Origin: Erythrobacter sp. SD-21
GTDB lineage: Bacteria > Pseudomonadota > Alphaproteobacteria > Sphingomonadales > Sphingomonadaceae
Assembly (NCBI RefSeq): GCF_000181515.1
Contig: NZ_ABCG01000004.1
Location: forward strand, 24,001 to 88,000
Length of the DNA: 64,000 nt
Direction of reading: 5' to 3'
Shown: one piece after another, positions 53,074 to 62,302 of the stretch
Layout of the letters: every line of letters starts with the position of its first letter
Numbering within the stretch: the stretch's first letter is position 1
The notes under the pieces: model-generated
Seen by the model: the letters and a program-made list of their open reading frames with translations, nothing else
Told to the model about the DNA's origin: nothing
Database searches by the model: none
Translations under genes and position numbers: made by a program

Positions 53074-54102
53074 ATGGAGAGGGAAAATCAGTTCATAGGG
53101 CAGTCCGGGGCGTTCCTCGATGCAGTCGAGCGGACCAGCCGCGCGGCCCCGATGCGGCGCCCTGTACTCGTCATCGGCGAGCGCGGAACCGGCAAGGAGC
53201 TGATCGCCGAGCGCCTCCATCGTCTTTCTACACGCTGGGGCGAGCCGCTCGTCACCATGAATTGCGCCGCGCTGCCCGAAACTCTGATCGAAGCGGAGCT
53301 GTTCGGCCACGAGGCGGGTGCGTTCACGGGTGCTACCAAACAACGCGTCGGACGGTTCGAGGAAGCCGACAAGGGCACGTTATTCCTCGACGAACTGGGC
53401 ACTTTGTCGATGGGTGCGCAAGAGCGCCTGTTGCGCGCTGTGGAATATGGCGAGGTCACTCGCATCGGGTCCTCGCGTCCGCTGCGCGTCGACGTGCGCA
53501 TTGTGGCGGCGACCAACGAAGATTTGCCGGCCAAGGCGGCGCGCGGCGACTTCCGCCTCGATCTGCTCGACCGTCTGAGCTTCGAGGTCATCACCCTGCC
53601 ACCCTTGCGCGTGCGCGAGGGTGACATCGGCGTGCTTGCCGAATATTTCGGTCGGCGCATGGGCGCGGAACTGGGCTGGGAGGTCTGGCCGGGCTTTGCC
53701 GAGCACGTCGCCCAGGAGCTGGAGAACCATCAGTGGCCGGGCAATGTGCGCGAGCTACGCAACGTGGTGGAGCGCGCGGTCTATCGCTGGGACAATTGGG
53801 ACACGCCCATCGGTCACGTCCAGTTCGATCCCTTCGATAGTCCGTGGAAACCGGCAGCGCCTCCGCTGCCGAAATCCCAGTCCGCTCCTGCACAGGCGGT
53901 ACCGGCTTCTGCGACAACCGGACCCGATCTCGACGCCATCGACGATCTGCGCAACGCAGTGGATGAGCATGAGAAGACAATCATAGAGCACGCGCTCGGC
54001 AAGCATCGCTGGAATCAGCGACAGACGGCCAAGGCCCTGGGTCTGAGCTATGACCAGCTGCGCCATGCGATCAAGAAGCACGGCCTGACCGACGACGACT
54101 GA
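53074..54102 (+). CDS. pspF: Sigma-54-dependent activator PspF
   Basis: 342 residues from ATG 53074. There is no N-terminal regulatory domain; the AAA+ domain begins at once. Walker A is GERGTGKE, the sigma-54 contact loop is GAFTGA, Walker B is GTLFLDE, and the arginine-finger region LDRLSFEV is present. A Fis-type helix-turn-helix ends the protein (RQTAKALGLSYDQLRHAIKKHG). The single-domain layout and divergence from pspA identify PspF. The linker (about 250-285) is Pro/Ala-rich. Confidence 0.93.
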   Translation: MERENQFIGQSGAFLDAVERTSRAAPMRRPVLVIGERGTGKELIAERLHRLSTRWGEPLVTMNCAALPETLIEAELFGHEAGAFTGATKQRVGRFEEADKGTLFLDELGTLSMGAQERLLRAVEYGEVTRIGSSRPLRVDVRIVAATNEDLPAKAARGDFRLDLLDRLSFEVITLPPLRVREGDIGVLAEYFGRRMGAELGWEVWPGFAEHVAQELENHQWPGNVRELRNVVERAVYRWDNWDTPIGHVQFDPFDSPWKPAAPPLPKSQSAPAQAVPASATTGPDLDAIDDLRNAVDEHEKTIIEHALGKHRWNQRQTAKALGLSYDQLRHAIKKHGLTDDD

Positions 54103-54239
54103 TAGACGCTTGCAATTCGCAAGACTCGCGCCTATCTCGCCAGCCATCCCGACATTGTCGCGACACTGGAGGGGCTGGCGCCGGAAGGGGCCGGCACGAA
54201 AACCCGTTGTCGCCGTGTATGTCCGAAACTGGAGTGCGA

Positions 54240-54797
54240 ATGGCCGATCTTGAACGTCTCACCGAAGTCATCGAACCCGAAGCGCAGGCGCTGGGTTTCG
54301 AGCTCGTGCGCGTCAAGATGGTCCCGTCCGAAGCCGGCGACGGCGGGATGGCTCTCCAGATCATGGCAGAAGACCCGGCCACCGGCCAGCTCGTGATCGA
54401 ACAATGCGCCGCGCTCTCGCGCCGCGTGTCCGATATGCTCGACCAGCTGGAAGAGCAGGGCGAGGTACTGGTGCCCGGCGCCTATCACCTCGAAGTGTCG
54501 AGCCCCGGCATCGACCGGCCGCTGACCCGTGCCAAGGATTTCGAAAACTGGGCGGGCCACGAGGCCAAGATTGCTCTGACCGAGAAGGTCCATGGCTATC
54601 GCACGGTGAAGGGCGAACTCAAGGGCATCGATGGCGACATGGTCACCGTCGACATCCCGGGCGCGAAGGAAGTTTCCTTCCCCCGCAATCTCATTCATTC
54701 GGCGAAGCTCGTCTTGACCGACGAACTGATTGCCGCCACCCAGCCGCTCGATACGAGCGGTGCCGACGACATCGAAGAAGAAAAGGCAGACGACTGA
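54240..54797 (+). CDS. rimP: Ribosome maturation factor RimP
   Basis: 185 residues from ATG 54240, with GGAG 5 nt upstream. Contains LEVSSPGIDRPLTRAKDFENW and the N-terminal alpha-beta domain (LTEVIEPEAQALGFELVRV). Needed for 30S assembly. Overlaps nusA by one base, as in most proteobacteria. Confidence 0.94.
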   Translation: MADLERLTEVIEPEAQALGFELVRVKMVPSEAGDGGMALQIMAEDPATGQLVIEQCAALSRRVSDMLDQLEEQGEVLVPGAYHLEVSSPGIDRPLTRAKDFENWAGHEAKIALTEKVHGYRTVKGELKGIDGDMVTVDIPGAKEVSFPRNLIHSAKLVLTDELIAATQPLDTSGADDIEEEKADD

Positions 54798-56461
54798 TGG
54801 CCAGTGCCATTTCCGCCAACAAGGCTGAACTCCTTGCAATCGCGAACGCGGTCGCATCGGAAAAGATGATCGACAAATCCATTGTGATCGAAGCGATGGA
54901 AGAGGCGATCCAGAAGTCCGCCCGCAATCGCTACGGCGCGGAGAACGACATCCGCGCCAAGCTCGACCCGCAGACCGGCGACCTTCGCCTGTGGCGCGTC
55001 GTCGAGGTGGTCGAAGAGGTCGAGGACTACTTCAAGCAGGTCGATCTGAAGGCCGCTCAGAAGCTCGAAGCCGACGCCAGGATCGGCGACTTCATCGTCG
55101 ATCCGCTGCCCCCGGTCGATCTCGGCCGCATCGACGCGCAGTCGGCCAAGCAGGTGATCTTCCAGAAGGTCCGCGATGCCGAGCGCGAGCGCCAGTTCAA
55201 CGAATTCCAGGACCGCGCAGGCGAAGTCATCACCGGCGTAATCAAGTCGGTCGAATTCGGCCATGTGATCGTCAACCTCGGCCGCGCCGAGGGCGTCATC
55301 CGCCGCGACCAGCAGATCCCCCGTGAAGCTGCGCGTGTCGGCGAGCGTGTTCGGGCGCTCATCACCAAGGTCGAGCGTAACAACCGCGGCCCGCAGATCT
55401 TCCTCAGCCGTGCGCATCCCGACTTCATGAAGAAGCTCTTCGCGCAGGAAGTGCCCGAAATCTACGACGGCATCATCGAGATCAAAGCCGCTGCCCGCGA
55501 TCCGGGCAGCCGCGCCAAGATCGGCGTCATCAGCCACGACAGCAGCATCGACCCTGTCGGCGCCTGCGTCGGCATGAAGGGTAGCCGCGTGCAGGCTGTC
55601 GTGCAGGAACTTCAGGGCGAGAAGATCGACATCATTCCCTGGTCGGAAGACGGCGCGACCTTCATCGTGAACGCGCTCCAGCCGGCCACCGTCAGTCGCG
55701 TGGTCCTCGACGAGGAAGATGGCCGCATCGAAGTTGTCGTCCCCGACGACCAGCTTTCGCTCGCCATTGGCCGCCGCGGCCAAAATGTGCGTCTCGCCAG
55801 CCAGCTGACCGGCAACCAGATCGACATCATGACCGAGGAAGAAGCCTCGGAGAAGCGCCAGAAGGAGTTCGCAGAGCGCTCGAAGATGTTCGAAGAGGAA
55901 CTGGACGTCGACGAAACGCTCTCGCAGCTGCTCGTCGCCGAAGGGTTCGCCGAGCTTGAAGAAGTCGCCTATGTCGAGCTGGAAGAGCTCGCCAGCATCG
56001 AAGGCTTCGACGAGGAACTGGCCGAAGAACTCCAGAGCCGCGCTCAGGAAGCGCTCGACCGCCAGGAAGCCGCGCACCGCGAAGTGCGTCAGGAACTCGG
56101 TGTCGACGATGCGCTCGCCGAACTGCCGCACATGACCGAAGCGATGCTGGTCACGCTCGGCAAGGCGGGTCTCAAGACGCTCGACGATGTGGCCGATCTC
56201 GCCACCGACGAACTTATCGCCAAGAAGCGTGAGGCTCCGCGCCGCCGGAACAACAATCCCGACGGCCCGCCGATGCGCCGCGATCGTCCGATGCGCGAGC
56301 AGGACAAGGGCGGTGTGCTCGGCGAATACGGTTTGACCGAAGAGCAGGGCAACGAGATCATCATGGCTGCCCGCGCGCACTGGTTCGAAGATGAGGACGA
56401 AGCGGCCCCGGCGGCTTCGGCAGACACTCAGGAGGCCGCCGATGCGGACTCCACACAATGA
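54797..56461 (+). CDS. nusA: Transcription termination/antitermination factor NusA
   Basis: 554 residues. The N-terminal polymerase-binding domain is followed by an S1 domain (GEVITGVIKSVEFGHVIVNL), KH domains (VGACVGMKGSRVQAVVQEL; LAIGRRGQNVRLASQLTG) and acidic C-terminal helix-hairpin repeats. A Lys/Arg/Asn-rich insert near 475-495 (KKREAPRRRNNNPD) interrupts the last repeat region. It overlaps the YlxR gene by 20 nt. Confidence 0.96.
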   Translation: MASAISANKAELLAIANAVASEKMIDKSIVIEAMEEAIQKSARNRYGAENDIRAKLDPQTGDLRLWRVVEVVEEVEDYFKQVDLKAAQKLEADARIGDFIVDPLPPVDLGRIDAQSAKQVIFQKVRDAERERQFNEFQDRAGEVITGVIKSVEFGHVIVNLGRAEGVIRRDQQIPREAARVGERVRALITKVERNNRGPQIFLSRAHPDFMKKLFAQEVPEIYDGIIEIKAAARDPGSRAKIGVISHDSSIDPVGACVGMKGSRVQAVVQELQGEKIDIIPWSEDGATFIVNALQPATVSRVVLDEEDGRIEVVVPDDQLSLAIGRRGQNVRLASQLTGNQIDIMTEEEASEKRQKEFAERSKMFEEELDVDETLSQLLVAEGFAELEEVAYVELEELASIEGFDEELAEELQSRAQEALDRQEAAHREVRQELGVDDALAELPHMTEAMLVTLGKAGLKTLDDVADLATDELIAKKREAPRRRNNNPDGPPMRRDRPMREQDKGGVLGEYGLTEEQGNEIIMAARAHWFEDEDEAAPAASADTQEAADADSTQ

Positions 56462-57170
56462 GCGCCTGACGTCCGACATCGTTGAAGCGCCCAAGGCACG
56501 GAAAGCTTCCGAGCCTGAACGGCGCTGCATACTGACCGGAGAGACGGACTCGCGCGATGCGCTGGTCCGCCTCGCCGCTTCGCCTTCCGGTCTGGTCCTG
56601 CCCGACGCGCAGGAAAAGGCTCCGGGGAGAGGCGCCTGGGTGTGCTCCTCGCGCTCCGCGATCGAGGAAGCGCAAGGCAACGGCAGACTGAAGGCGGGCC
56701 TTTCGCGCGCCTTCAAGACCGGCGACCTCGAAATACCGGAAGAACTCCCACAGAAGATCGAGGATGCGCTCAAACGCGTATTTCTCGACCGGCTGGGTCT
56801 CGAAATGCGCGTCGGAGCCCTTATCTTGGGTACTCAGCGCATTGCCGAGACGGCCCGTTCGGGCGGCATCTTGGCCTTGTTCCATGCCAGCGACGCGAGC
56901 GAGGACGGGCGCAAGAAGCTCGACCAGGCCTGGCGCGTCGGGCGCGATGCGGAAGGCAGCGGGATGCGCGGCTGGACGCTGCCACTGGACCGCGACGCAC
57001 TGTCTGTGGCATTGGGCCGCGACAATGTGGTCCATCTGGGCCTTGCGAACGATGCGGCAGCCGCTCGGGTGATGAAGCCCTTGAAGCGGCTGATGCATTA
57101 TGTGGGGCAGGACATCCCCGAAGAATTCGGGCGTGCGCCTTCGCGCCGCCCTGACGATACGAACGATTGA
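56442..57170 (+). CDS. YlxR (DUF448) RNA-binding protein with L7Ae-like C-terminus
   Basis: 242 residues from ATG 56442 (AGGAGG 6 nt upstream), inside the end of nusA. The N-terminal DUF448 domain shows RRCILTGETDSRDALVRLA and GRGAWVCSS. The C-terminal half (SGGILALFHASDASEDGRKK and VVHLGLANDAAAARVMKPL) resembles the L7Ae-like part found in alphaproteobacterial versions. Conserved position between nusA and infB. Confidence 0.9.
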   Translation: MRTPHNERLTSDIVEAPKARKASEPERRCILTGETDSRDALVRLAASPSGLVLPDAQEKAPGRGAWVCSSRSAIEEAQGNGRLKAGLSRAFKTGDLEIPEELPQKIEDALKRVFLDRLGLEMRVGALILGTQRIAETARSGGILALFHASDASEDGRKKLDQAWRVGRDAEGSGMRGWTLPLDRDALSVALGRDNVVHLGLANDAAAARVMKPLKRLMHYVGQDIPEEFGRAPSRRPDDTND

Positions 57171-57190
57171 ACGAAGAGAAACGAGCCAGA

Positions 57191-59695
57191 ATGAGCGACG
57201 ACGAAAAGAAACCTGCCCGTAAACCGTTGACCCTGAAGGGCGCGCAGCCGGGCGAGGTCAAGCAGACCTTCAGCCACGGCCGCACCAATAAGGTGGCGGT
57301 CGAGGTTAAGCGCCGCCGCAAGCTCACCAAGCCCGGCGAGACCCCGCCGCCGCCTCCGCCGCCCGCGGCCGAAGAGGCTCCGGCACCCGCGCCTGCGGCC
57401 AAGGCGCCTGCGCCCAAGAAGCCCGCGGCTCCGTCGGAAACCCCGCAGGAACGCGTCGCGCGTCTCCAGCGAGAGGCCGAGGAAGAGCGCCTGCGCCTTG
57501 CCGAGGAAGCGCGCAAGCGTGACGAGGAAAACGCCAAGAAAGCGGCCGAGGACGAGAAGAAGCGCGTCGCGGATAACAAGAAGGCCGAAGCCGAAGCCGC
57601 GAAGAAGGCGAAAGAAGAGGCCGCCAAGCCCAAGGAAGAATCGGCCCCTGCCGCAGAAGAGGCTCCCGAGGAGACCTCCGACGGCGCGAGCGCGGCTCCG
57701 GCAGCGCGCAAGTTCACCCCCGTCAAGCGCCCGGAAATCAAGAAGCCGGAGCGCAAGAAGAAAGAAGACAAGCCTGCGCGCGCGGAAGAAAAGCCCGACA
57801 AGCGTCGTTCGGGCAAGCTTTCGGTCAAGAAGGCCCTCAACGAGGACGAAGGCCGCCGCGCCCGCAGCCTCGCCGCGCTCAAGCGTGCCCGCGAAAAGGA
57901 ACGTCGCCTGCAGGGTGGCGGTTCGAACAAGCCGCGCGAGAAGCAGGTCCGCGACGTGGTCGTGCCGGAAGCCATCACGGTTGGCGAGCTCGCCAAGCGT
58001 ATGGGCGAGAAGGGTGCCGACCTCGTGAAGGAACTCTTCAATCTCGACATGATGGTCACCGTCAACCAGACTATCGACCAGGATACGGCCGAACTGCTCG
58101 TCGAACAGTTCGGTCATAACATCCAGAAGGTGTCCGAGGCAGATGTCGACATCACCAACGACGAGGATGTCGATCCGGAAGAAACGCTGAAGCCGCGTCC
58201 GCCGGTCGTCACCATCATGGGCCATGTCGACCACGGCAAGACCTCGCTGCTCGACGCGCTCCGCGGTGCCAATGTCACCAAGGGCGAAGCGGGCGGCATC
58301 ACGCAGCACATCGGCAGCTACCAGGTGAAAACCAAGGGCGGCGACGAGATTACCTTCCTCGACACGCCGGGCCACGCTGCCTTCACCCAGATGCGCCAGC
58401 GCGGTGCCAACATCACCGATATCGTGGTGCTGGTGGTTGCCGCCGATGACGGCATCATGCCGCAGACCATCGAGGCCATCAATCACACCAAGGCCGCTGG
58501 CGTTCCGATGATCGTTGCCATCAACAAGATGGACAAGCCGGAAGCCGACCCGAACAGTGTCCGCACCCGCCTGCTCGAACACGAGGTTATCGTGGAATCG
58601 ATGTCGGGCGACGTGCAGGATGTGGAAATCTCGGCCAAGGCGAAGACGGGTCTCGACGACCTGCTGGAGAAGATCGCGCTGCAGGCCGAACTGCTGGAAC
58701 TGAAGGCCAACCCCGACCGCATGGCCGAGGCGACTGTCATCGAAGCGCAGCTCGACAAGGGCCGTGGCCCGGTGGCCACCGTGCTCGTCACGCGCGGTAC
58801 GCTGGAGCGTGGCAACACTTTCGTGGTCGGCACCCAGAGCGGCCGCGTCCGCGCGATCGTCGACGACCAGGGCAAGCAGATCAAGAAGGCCGGACCTTCG
58901 ATGCCGGTCGAGGTCCTCGGGCTTGGCGGTGTGCCGAGCGCTGGCGACGTCCTGACCGTTGTCGAAAACGAACAGCGCGCCCGTGAAGTTGCGTCCTATC
59001 GCCAGGAAAAGGCGACCGAGAAGCGGACCGCTCTCGCTCCGACCAGCTTCGACACGATGTTCAACAACCTCGCGTCCAATCTTGTCGAATTCCCGGTTCT
59101 GGTGAAGGCCGACGTCCAGGGTTCGGTCGAGGCGATCACCACCGCCCTGCACAACCTCGGCAACGACCTGATCAAGGTCCGCGTGCTTCACGCAGGCGTG
59201 GGTGCAATCACCGAAAGCGACGTGCAACTGGCGTCGGCGTCCAACGCGCCGATCATCGGCTTCAACGTCCGCCCGAACGCCAAGGCCCGTGAGCTGGTGA
59301 AGCGCGACGGTGTGGAGATGAAGTATTACGACGTCATCTACCACCTGACCGAGGAAATCGCCAAGGAGATGGCGGGCGAGCTTGGCCCGGAGCGGATCGA
59401 ACACGTCGTCGGTCGTGCCGCGGTCAAGGAAGTCTTCAAGTCGGGCAAGAAGGACAAGGCCGCCGGCCTGCTGGTCGAGGAAGGTGTTATCCGCAAGGGT
59501 CTCTACGCACGTCTCACGCGCGAAGATGTCATTGTCTCGGCCACGACCATTGCCTCGCTGCGTCGCTTCAAGGACGATGTGGACGAGGTCCGCGCTGGTC
59601 TCGAATGCGGTGTGGTCCTCGCCGACACGAACGACATCAAGGCGGGCGACCAGCTTGAAGTCTTCGAGGTCGAGGAGCGCGAACGCACGCTATAG
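57191..59695 (+). CDS. infB: Translation initiation factor IF-2
   Basis: 834 residues from ATG 57191. A long charged, Ala/Pro/Lys-rich N-terminal region (about 1-250) precedes the IF2_N segment ([20 protein letters not shown]) and the G domain: GHVDHGKT near residue 343, [14 protein letters not shown]. Domains II-IV follow. It brings initiator tRNA to the 30S subunit. A weak stem-loop lies after the stop. Confidence 0.97.
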   Translation: MSDDEKKPARKPLTLKGAQPGEVKQTFSHGRTNKVAVEVKRRRKLTKPGETPPPPPPPAAEEAPAPAPAAKAPAPKKPAAPSETPQERVARLQREAEEERLRLAEEARKRDEENAKKAAEDEKKRVADNKKAEAEAAKKAKEEAAKPKEESAPAAEEAPEETSDGASAAPAARKFTPVKRPEIKKPERKKKEDKPARAEEKPDKRRSGKLSVKKALNEDEGRRARSLAALKRAREKERRLQGGGSNKPREKQVRDVVVPEAITVGELAKRMGEKGADLVKELFNLDMMVTVNQTIDQDTAELLVEQFGHNIQKVSEADVDITNDEDVDPEETLKPRPPVVTIMGHVDHGKTSLLDALRGANVTKGEAGGITQHIGSYQVKTKGGDEITFLDTPGHAAFTQMRQRGANITDIVVLVVAADDGIMPQTIEAINHTKAAGVPMIVAINKMDKPEADPNSVRTRLLEHEVIVESMSGDVQDVEISAKAKTGLDDLLEKIALQAELLELKANPDRMAEATVIEAQLDKGRGPVATVLVTRGTLERGNTFVVGTQSGRVRAIVDDQGKQIKKAGPSMPVEVLGLGGVPSAGDVLTVVENEQRAREVASYRQEKATEKRTALAPTSFDTMFNNLASNLVEFPVLVKADVQGSVEAITTALHNLGNDLIKVRVLHAGVGAITESDVQLASASNAPIIGFNVRPNAKARELVKRDGVEMKYYDVIYHLTEEIAKEMAGELGPERIEHVVGRAAVKEVFKSGKKDKAAGLLVEEGVIRKGLYARLTREDVIVSATTIASLRRFKDDVDEVRAGLECGVVLADTNDIKAGDQLEVFEVEERERTL

Positions 59696-59733
59696 GGTTT
59701 CGTCGATAGTGATACTTTCGACGAGGAGGTTGG

Positions 59734-59853
59734 ATGGCATACCGACCTGATAGACGGCCGAAAATTATCGCTGTCATGGTGCTGGCGCCAGTCGCTCTCC
59801 TTATGACGATTTTCGGCCTCTATCTACTTTGGGGTGCGGGCGTGGGCCTCTGA
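59734..59853 (+). CDS. Very small membrane protein
   Basis: 39 residues. GAGGAGG is 4 nt upstream of the ATG, a strong ribosome binding site. A basic start (MAYRPDRRPK) is followed by one membrane helix (IIAVMVLAPVALLMTIFGLY). Stop is one base before the thioesterase ATG. Function unknown. Confidence 0.6.
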   Translation: MAYRPDRRPKIIAVMVLAPVALLMTIFGLYLLWGAGVGL

Positions 59854-59854
59854 T

Positions 59855-60268
59855 ATGACTCAGAATACAAAGCACGCCCTCGGCGCGGCACATGCTGACC
59901 TGATGGGTGTGGAGTTCGACAGCTTCGATGCGTCGCGCGAGGAAATCACCCTGCGCTTCACCGCACCGGACAGCTTCATCACCCCGCGCGGAACCGTGCA
60001 GGGCGGGTTGGTGGCGGGCTTCCTCGACGAGGTCATGGGCTGGGCGCATGTCTGGGCCACCGACCATGCCGAGGCACCGCTCAACCTTGAAATCTCGATG
60101 ACACTGCTGCGCCCGGTTATGGCCGGGCCGCTGATGGGCAAGGGCCGTGTCGTCCGCCGGGGGCGCCGCGTGATTTTCCTCGAAGGCGAGCTGTTCGACG
60201 AGGGCGGCAATCTGCTTGCCCGTTCGACCAGCACGGCCATCCCGACACCGCGTCCGGGAGCGGATTGA
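59855..60268 (+). CDS. PaaI-type hotdog thioesterase
   Basis: 137 residues from ATG 59855. The hotdog core has TPRGTVQGGLVAGFLDEVMGWA (catalytic region) and LNLEISMTLLRPV. Members hydrolyse aromatic or other acyl-CoA. A GTG at 59834 would add seven residues. Coupled to the small gene before it and the next gene. Confidence 0.85.
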   Translation: MTQNTKHALGAAHADLMGVEFDSFDASREEITLRFTAPDSFITPRGTVQGGLVAGFLDEVMGWAHVWATDHAEAPLNLEISMTLLRPVMAGPLMGKGRVVRRGRRVIFLEGELFDEGGNLLARSTSTAIPTPRPGAD

Positions 60269-60270
60269 GC

Positions 60271-60753
60271 ATGCGCGAGACCTTCCCGCTGCGCTGGGCC
60301 TTCATCGGTGTTGCGGCCATCCTGCTCGCCTTCAGCGGCGGCGGTGTCGTGTGGTGGTCGCAGGGCGAAGCGGACCGGAGCGAGTCGGAGAACACGGTCC
60401 AGAGCTGCGTATCCGAAATGGCCCGCCGCGACCCCCTGGCCGAAGCCCGCGCCGATCTCGCCCGCGGGGAGGACCGGCCGCTGCTGGTCTATCACAATGG
60501 CGAAGCGCCGTTCTTCGGCGCGGACGGCATCCCGGAATGCGGCTTCCTGCCGTCACCGCCCCATTCGCGCTATGCCCATTTCGACCTCGGGCCGACGACC
60601 GACGAAGTGGCCCCGTGCTGCGACCGCGACCCGATGCCGAACCCTTGCGGTAAGGCCCAGATGGACTGGACCCGCGCCTACAACGCAGAGCTGGCACGGT
60701 TGAAGCCGGAGATCGTCGGGAAATATTGCACGGCGCGCAAAGGCAATTCGTGA
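60271..60753 (+). CDS. Membrane-anchored cysteine-containing protein, unknown function
   Basis: 160 residues from ATG 60271 (GGGAG upstream). One membrane helix near 9-28 is followed by an exported domain with several Cys (QSCVSE, PECGF, APCCDRDPMPNPCG, KYCTA) that could form disulfides. No family name can be given. Stop overlaps the next start by 3 nt. Confidence 0.65.
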   Translation: MRETFPLRWAFIGVAAILLAFSGGGVVWWSQGEADRSESENTVQSCVSEMARRDPLAEARADLARGEDRPLLVYHNGEAPFFGADGIPECGFLPSPPHSRYAHFDLGPTTDEVAPCCDRDPMPNPCGKAQMDWTRAYNAELARLKPEIVGKYCTARKGNS

Positions 60754-61292
60754 CCGCCTACCTCGCCTTGCTGGGATCGATCAACGTCGGCGGCAACCGC
60801 ATCAGGATGGCGGATCTGCGCGCGCGGATGGAGGAGCGTGGCTTTGGCCGCGTTGAGACGGTGGCTGCCAGCGGGAACGTCATCCTCGCCAGTGAGGAAA
60901 CAGAAGACGCTCTTTGTAAGGGGATTGCGGCGCTGATCGAGGAGGATTTCGGCATTGCCGGTTTCGTCGTCGTACGCACGCTACAACAGGTCCGCTCGGC
61001 CATTGAGGACAATCCCTTCCATGGCGAGGGATCGGACAAGATGGTCCATACAGTCCTCCTCGCGCACGCGCCGGTCGAGGGCGGGTTCGATGCCCTGCTC
61101 GAGGAGCATCGGGGCCGCGGCGGCGAAAGGCTCGCGCTGGGTGACCGCGCGCTTTATGTCGACTATGTGCACGGCGTCGGCGTCTCCGACCTCACCGGGC
61201 GCTTCATCGAAAAGCGTCTCGGCTGCCGGGGCACGGCGCGGAACATGACCTCGCTCAAACGCATTCTTGGAAAGATGGAAACATTCGCCTGA
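60750..61292 (+). CDS. DUF1697 family protein
   Basis: 180 residues, GTG start inside the previous stop. Family signatures are [36 protein letters not shown] and the C-terminal [20 protein letters not shown]. The function of the family is unknown. Overlaps rbfA by one base. Confidence 0.88.
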   Translation: MTAYLALLGSINVGGNRIRMADLRARMEERGFGRVETVAASGNVILASEETEDALCKGIAALIEEDFGIAGFVVVRTLQQVRSAIEDNPFHGEGSDKMVHTVLLAHAPVEGGFDALLEEHRGRGGERLALGDRALYVDYVHGVGVSDLTGRFIEKRLGCRGTARNMTSLKRILGKMETFA

Positions 61293-61693
61293 TGGCAAAG
61301 CACCAGCAATCGACCCCCGAACAGCTATCGGTCCGCGTCCTCAAGGTGGGCGAGCGGGTCCGGCATATCCTGTCCGAGCTGCTCGCGCGCGGCGAGGCGC
61401 ATGACGACGTGCTGCGCGCGCATAACATCGCCGTAACCGAGGTGCGGATGACGCCCGACCTGCGCAACGCCAAGGCCTATGTGAAGCCGCTGCTGGGGAA
61501 GGACGAGGCGGAAGTGCTCAAGGCCTTGCGGACTAACACGGCCTTTTTCCAGAAAGAGGTCGCCCAGCGGCTCGGCCTGAAATTCGCGCCCAAGCTCTCC
61601 TTCAAGCCGGACGAGAGCTTTGACGAGGCCGGCCGGATCGAGCGCCTGCTCGACGATCCGCGCGTGGCCCGTGATCTCGACGAGGAAGAGTGA
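61292..61693 (+). CDS. rbfA: Ribosome-binding factor A
   Basis: 133 residues. RbfA KH-like fold: [20 protein letters not shown], then [19 protein letters not shown]-like strand and the C-terminal [21 protein letters not shown] cold-shock-related 30S maturation factor. Its stop directly abuts the stop of the opposing YceI gene. Confidence 0.94.
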   Translation: MAKHQQSTPEQLSVRVLKVGERVRHILSELLARGEAHDDVLRAHNIAVTEVRMTPDLRNAKAYVKPLLGKDEAEVLKALRTNTAFFQKEVAQRLGLKFAPKLSFKPDESFDEAGRIERLLDDPRVARDLDEEE

Positions 61694-62257
61694 TCAGCCC
61701 GGCGTCATCCGCGCCCTGATCTCGATATCGACCTTTTTTCCGACGATCAGCGAATAGGCCGTCATCCCGAACTCGCGCCGGTCGATTGTCGTCGTGCCGG
61801 TGAGCCGAAGCGGCGCGACCGCTTCCGCATCGCGCGGCGGCGTGTCGAAGGTAATCTGGAGGCGGACCGGGCGGGTGACCCCGCGCGCCGTCAGCTGGCC
61901 TTCGACATGGCCGCGGCGTGCGTCGGTGAGTTCGAGGCCGCTCCCACGGAAACGCACAGTGGGGTATTTCTCCACCCAGAAGAACTTCTCGCCCCGCAGC
62001 TTTCGCAGCGTCACCCTGTCGGGCGCTTGCAGGGCGCGCGCGTCGAGCGTCACGTCGAGGCGCATGGATTGCGGATCGGCTGGCGACAGCGTCGCGCCGC
62101 CCGTGACCTTGGGGAACTCGGCCGTCTTGCTGGCGAGGCCCAGGAAGGCGACCTTGGCCGACACCGACGTCGCGCCCGTGTCGACGACGTAGCGGATCGG
62201 TCCCGGTGCCGCGGCCAGCAGCAGGAGGGTGATGGGGAGCAGGGCAATCCGGGGCAT
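61694..62257 (-). CDS. YceI family periplasmic protein
   Basis: 187 residues. Signal peptide of about 18 residues, then the YceI lipocalin-like barrel (YVVDTGATSVSAKVAFLG, VRFRGSGLEL, GTTTIDRREFGMTAYS). Members bind isoprenoid-like lipids. 45 nt separate its start from the AbgT gene's stop upstream. Confidence 0.9.
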   Translation of the reverse strand: MPRIALLPITLLLLAAAPGPIRYVVDTGATSVSAKVAFLGLASKTAEFPKVTGGATLSPADPQSMRLDVTLDARALQAPDRVTLRKLRGEKFFWVEKYPTVRFRGSGLELTDARRGHVEGQLTARGVTRPVRLQITFDTPPRDAEAVAPLRLTGTTTIDRREFGMTAYSLIVGKKVDIEIRARMTPG

Positions 62258-62302
62258 CGTCAGTCTCTCCTTTGCCCCTGCTAGAACCCGCCTCCCTTCA
62301 GG

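Noticed and set aside
57098-59404. 768-codon minus-strand frame opposite infB
   Set aside because: Shadow of infB; repetitive His/Leu/Gly composition and no recognisable domain. The similar frame opposite nusA (54695-56773) is rejected for the same reason.
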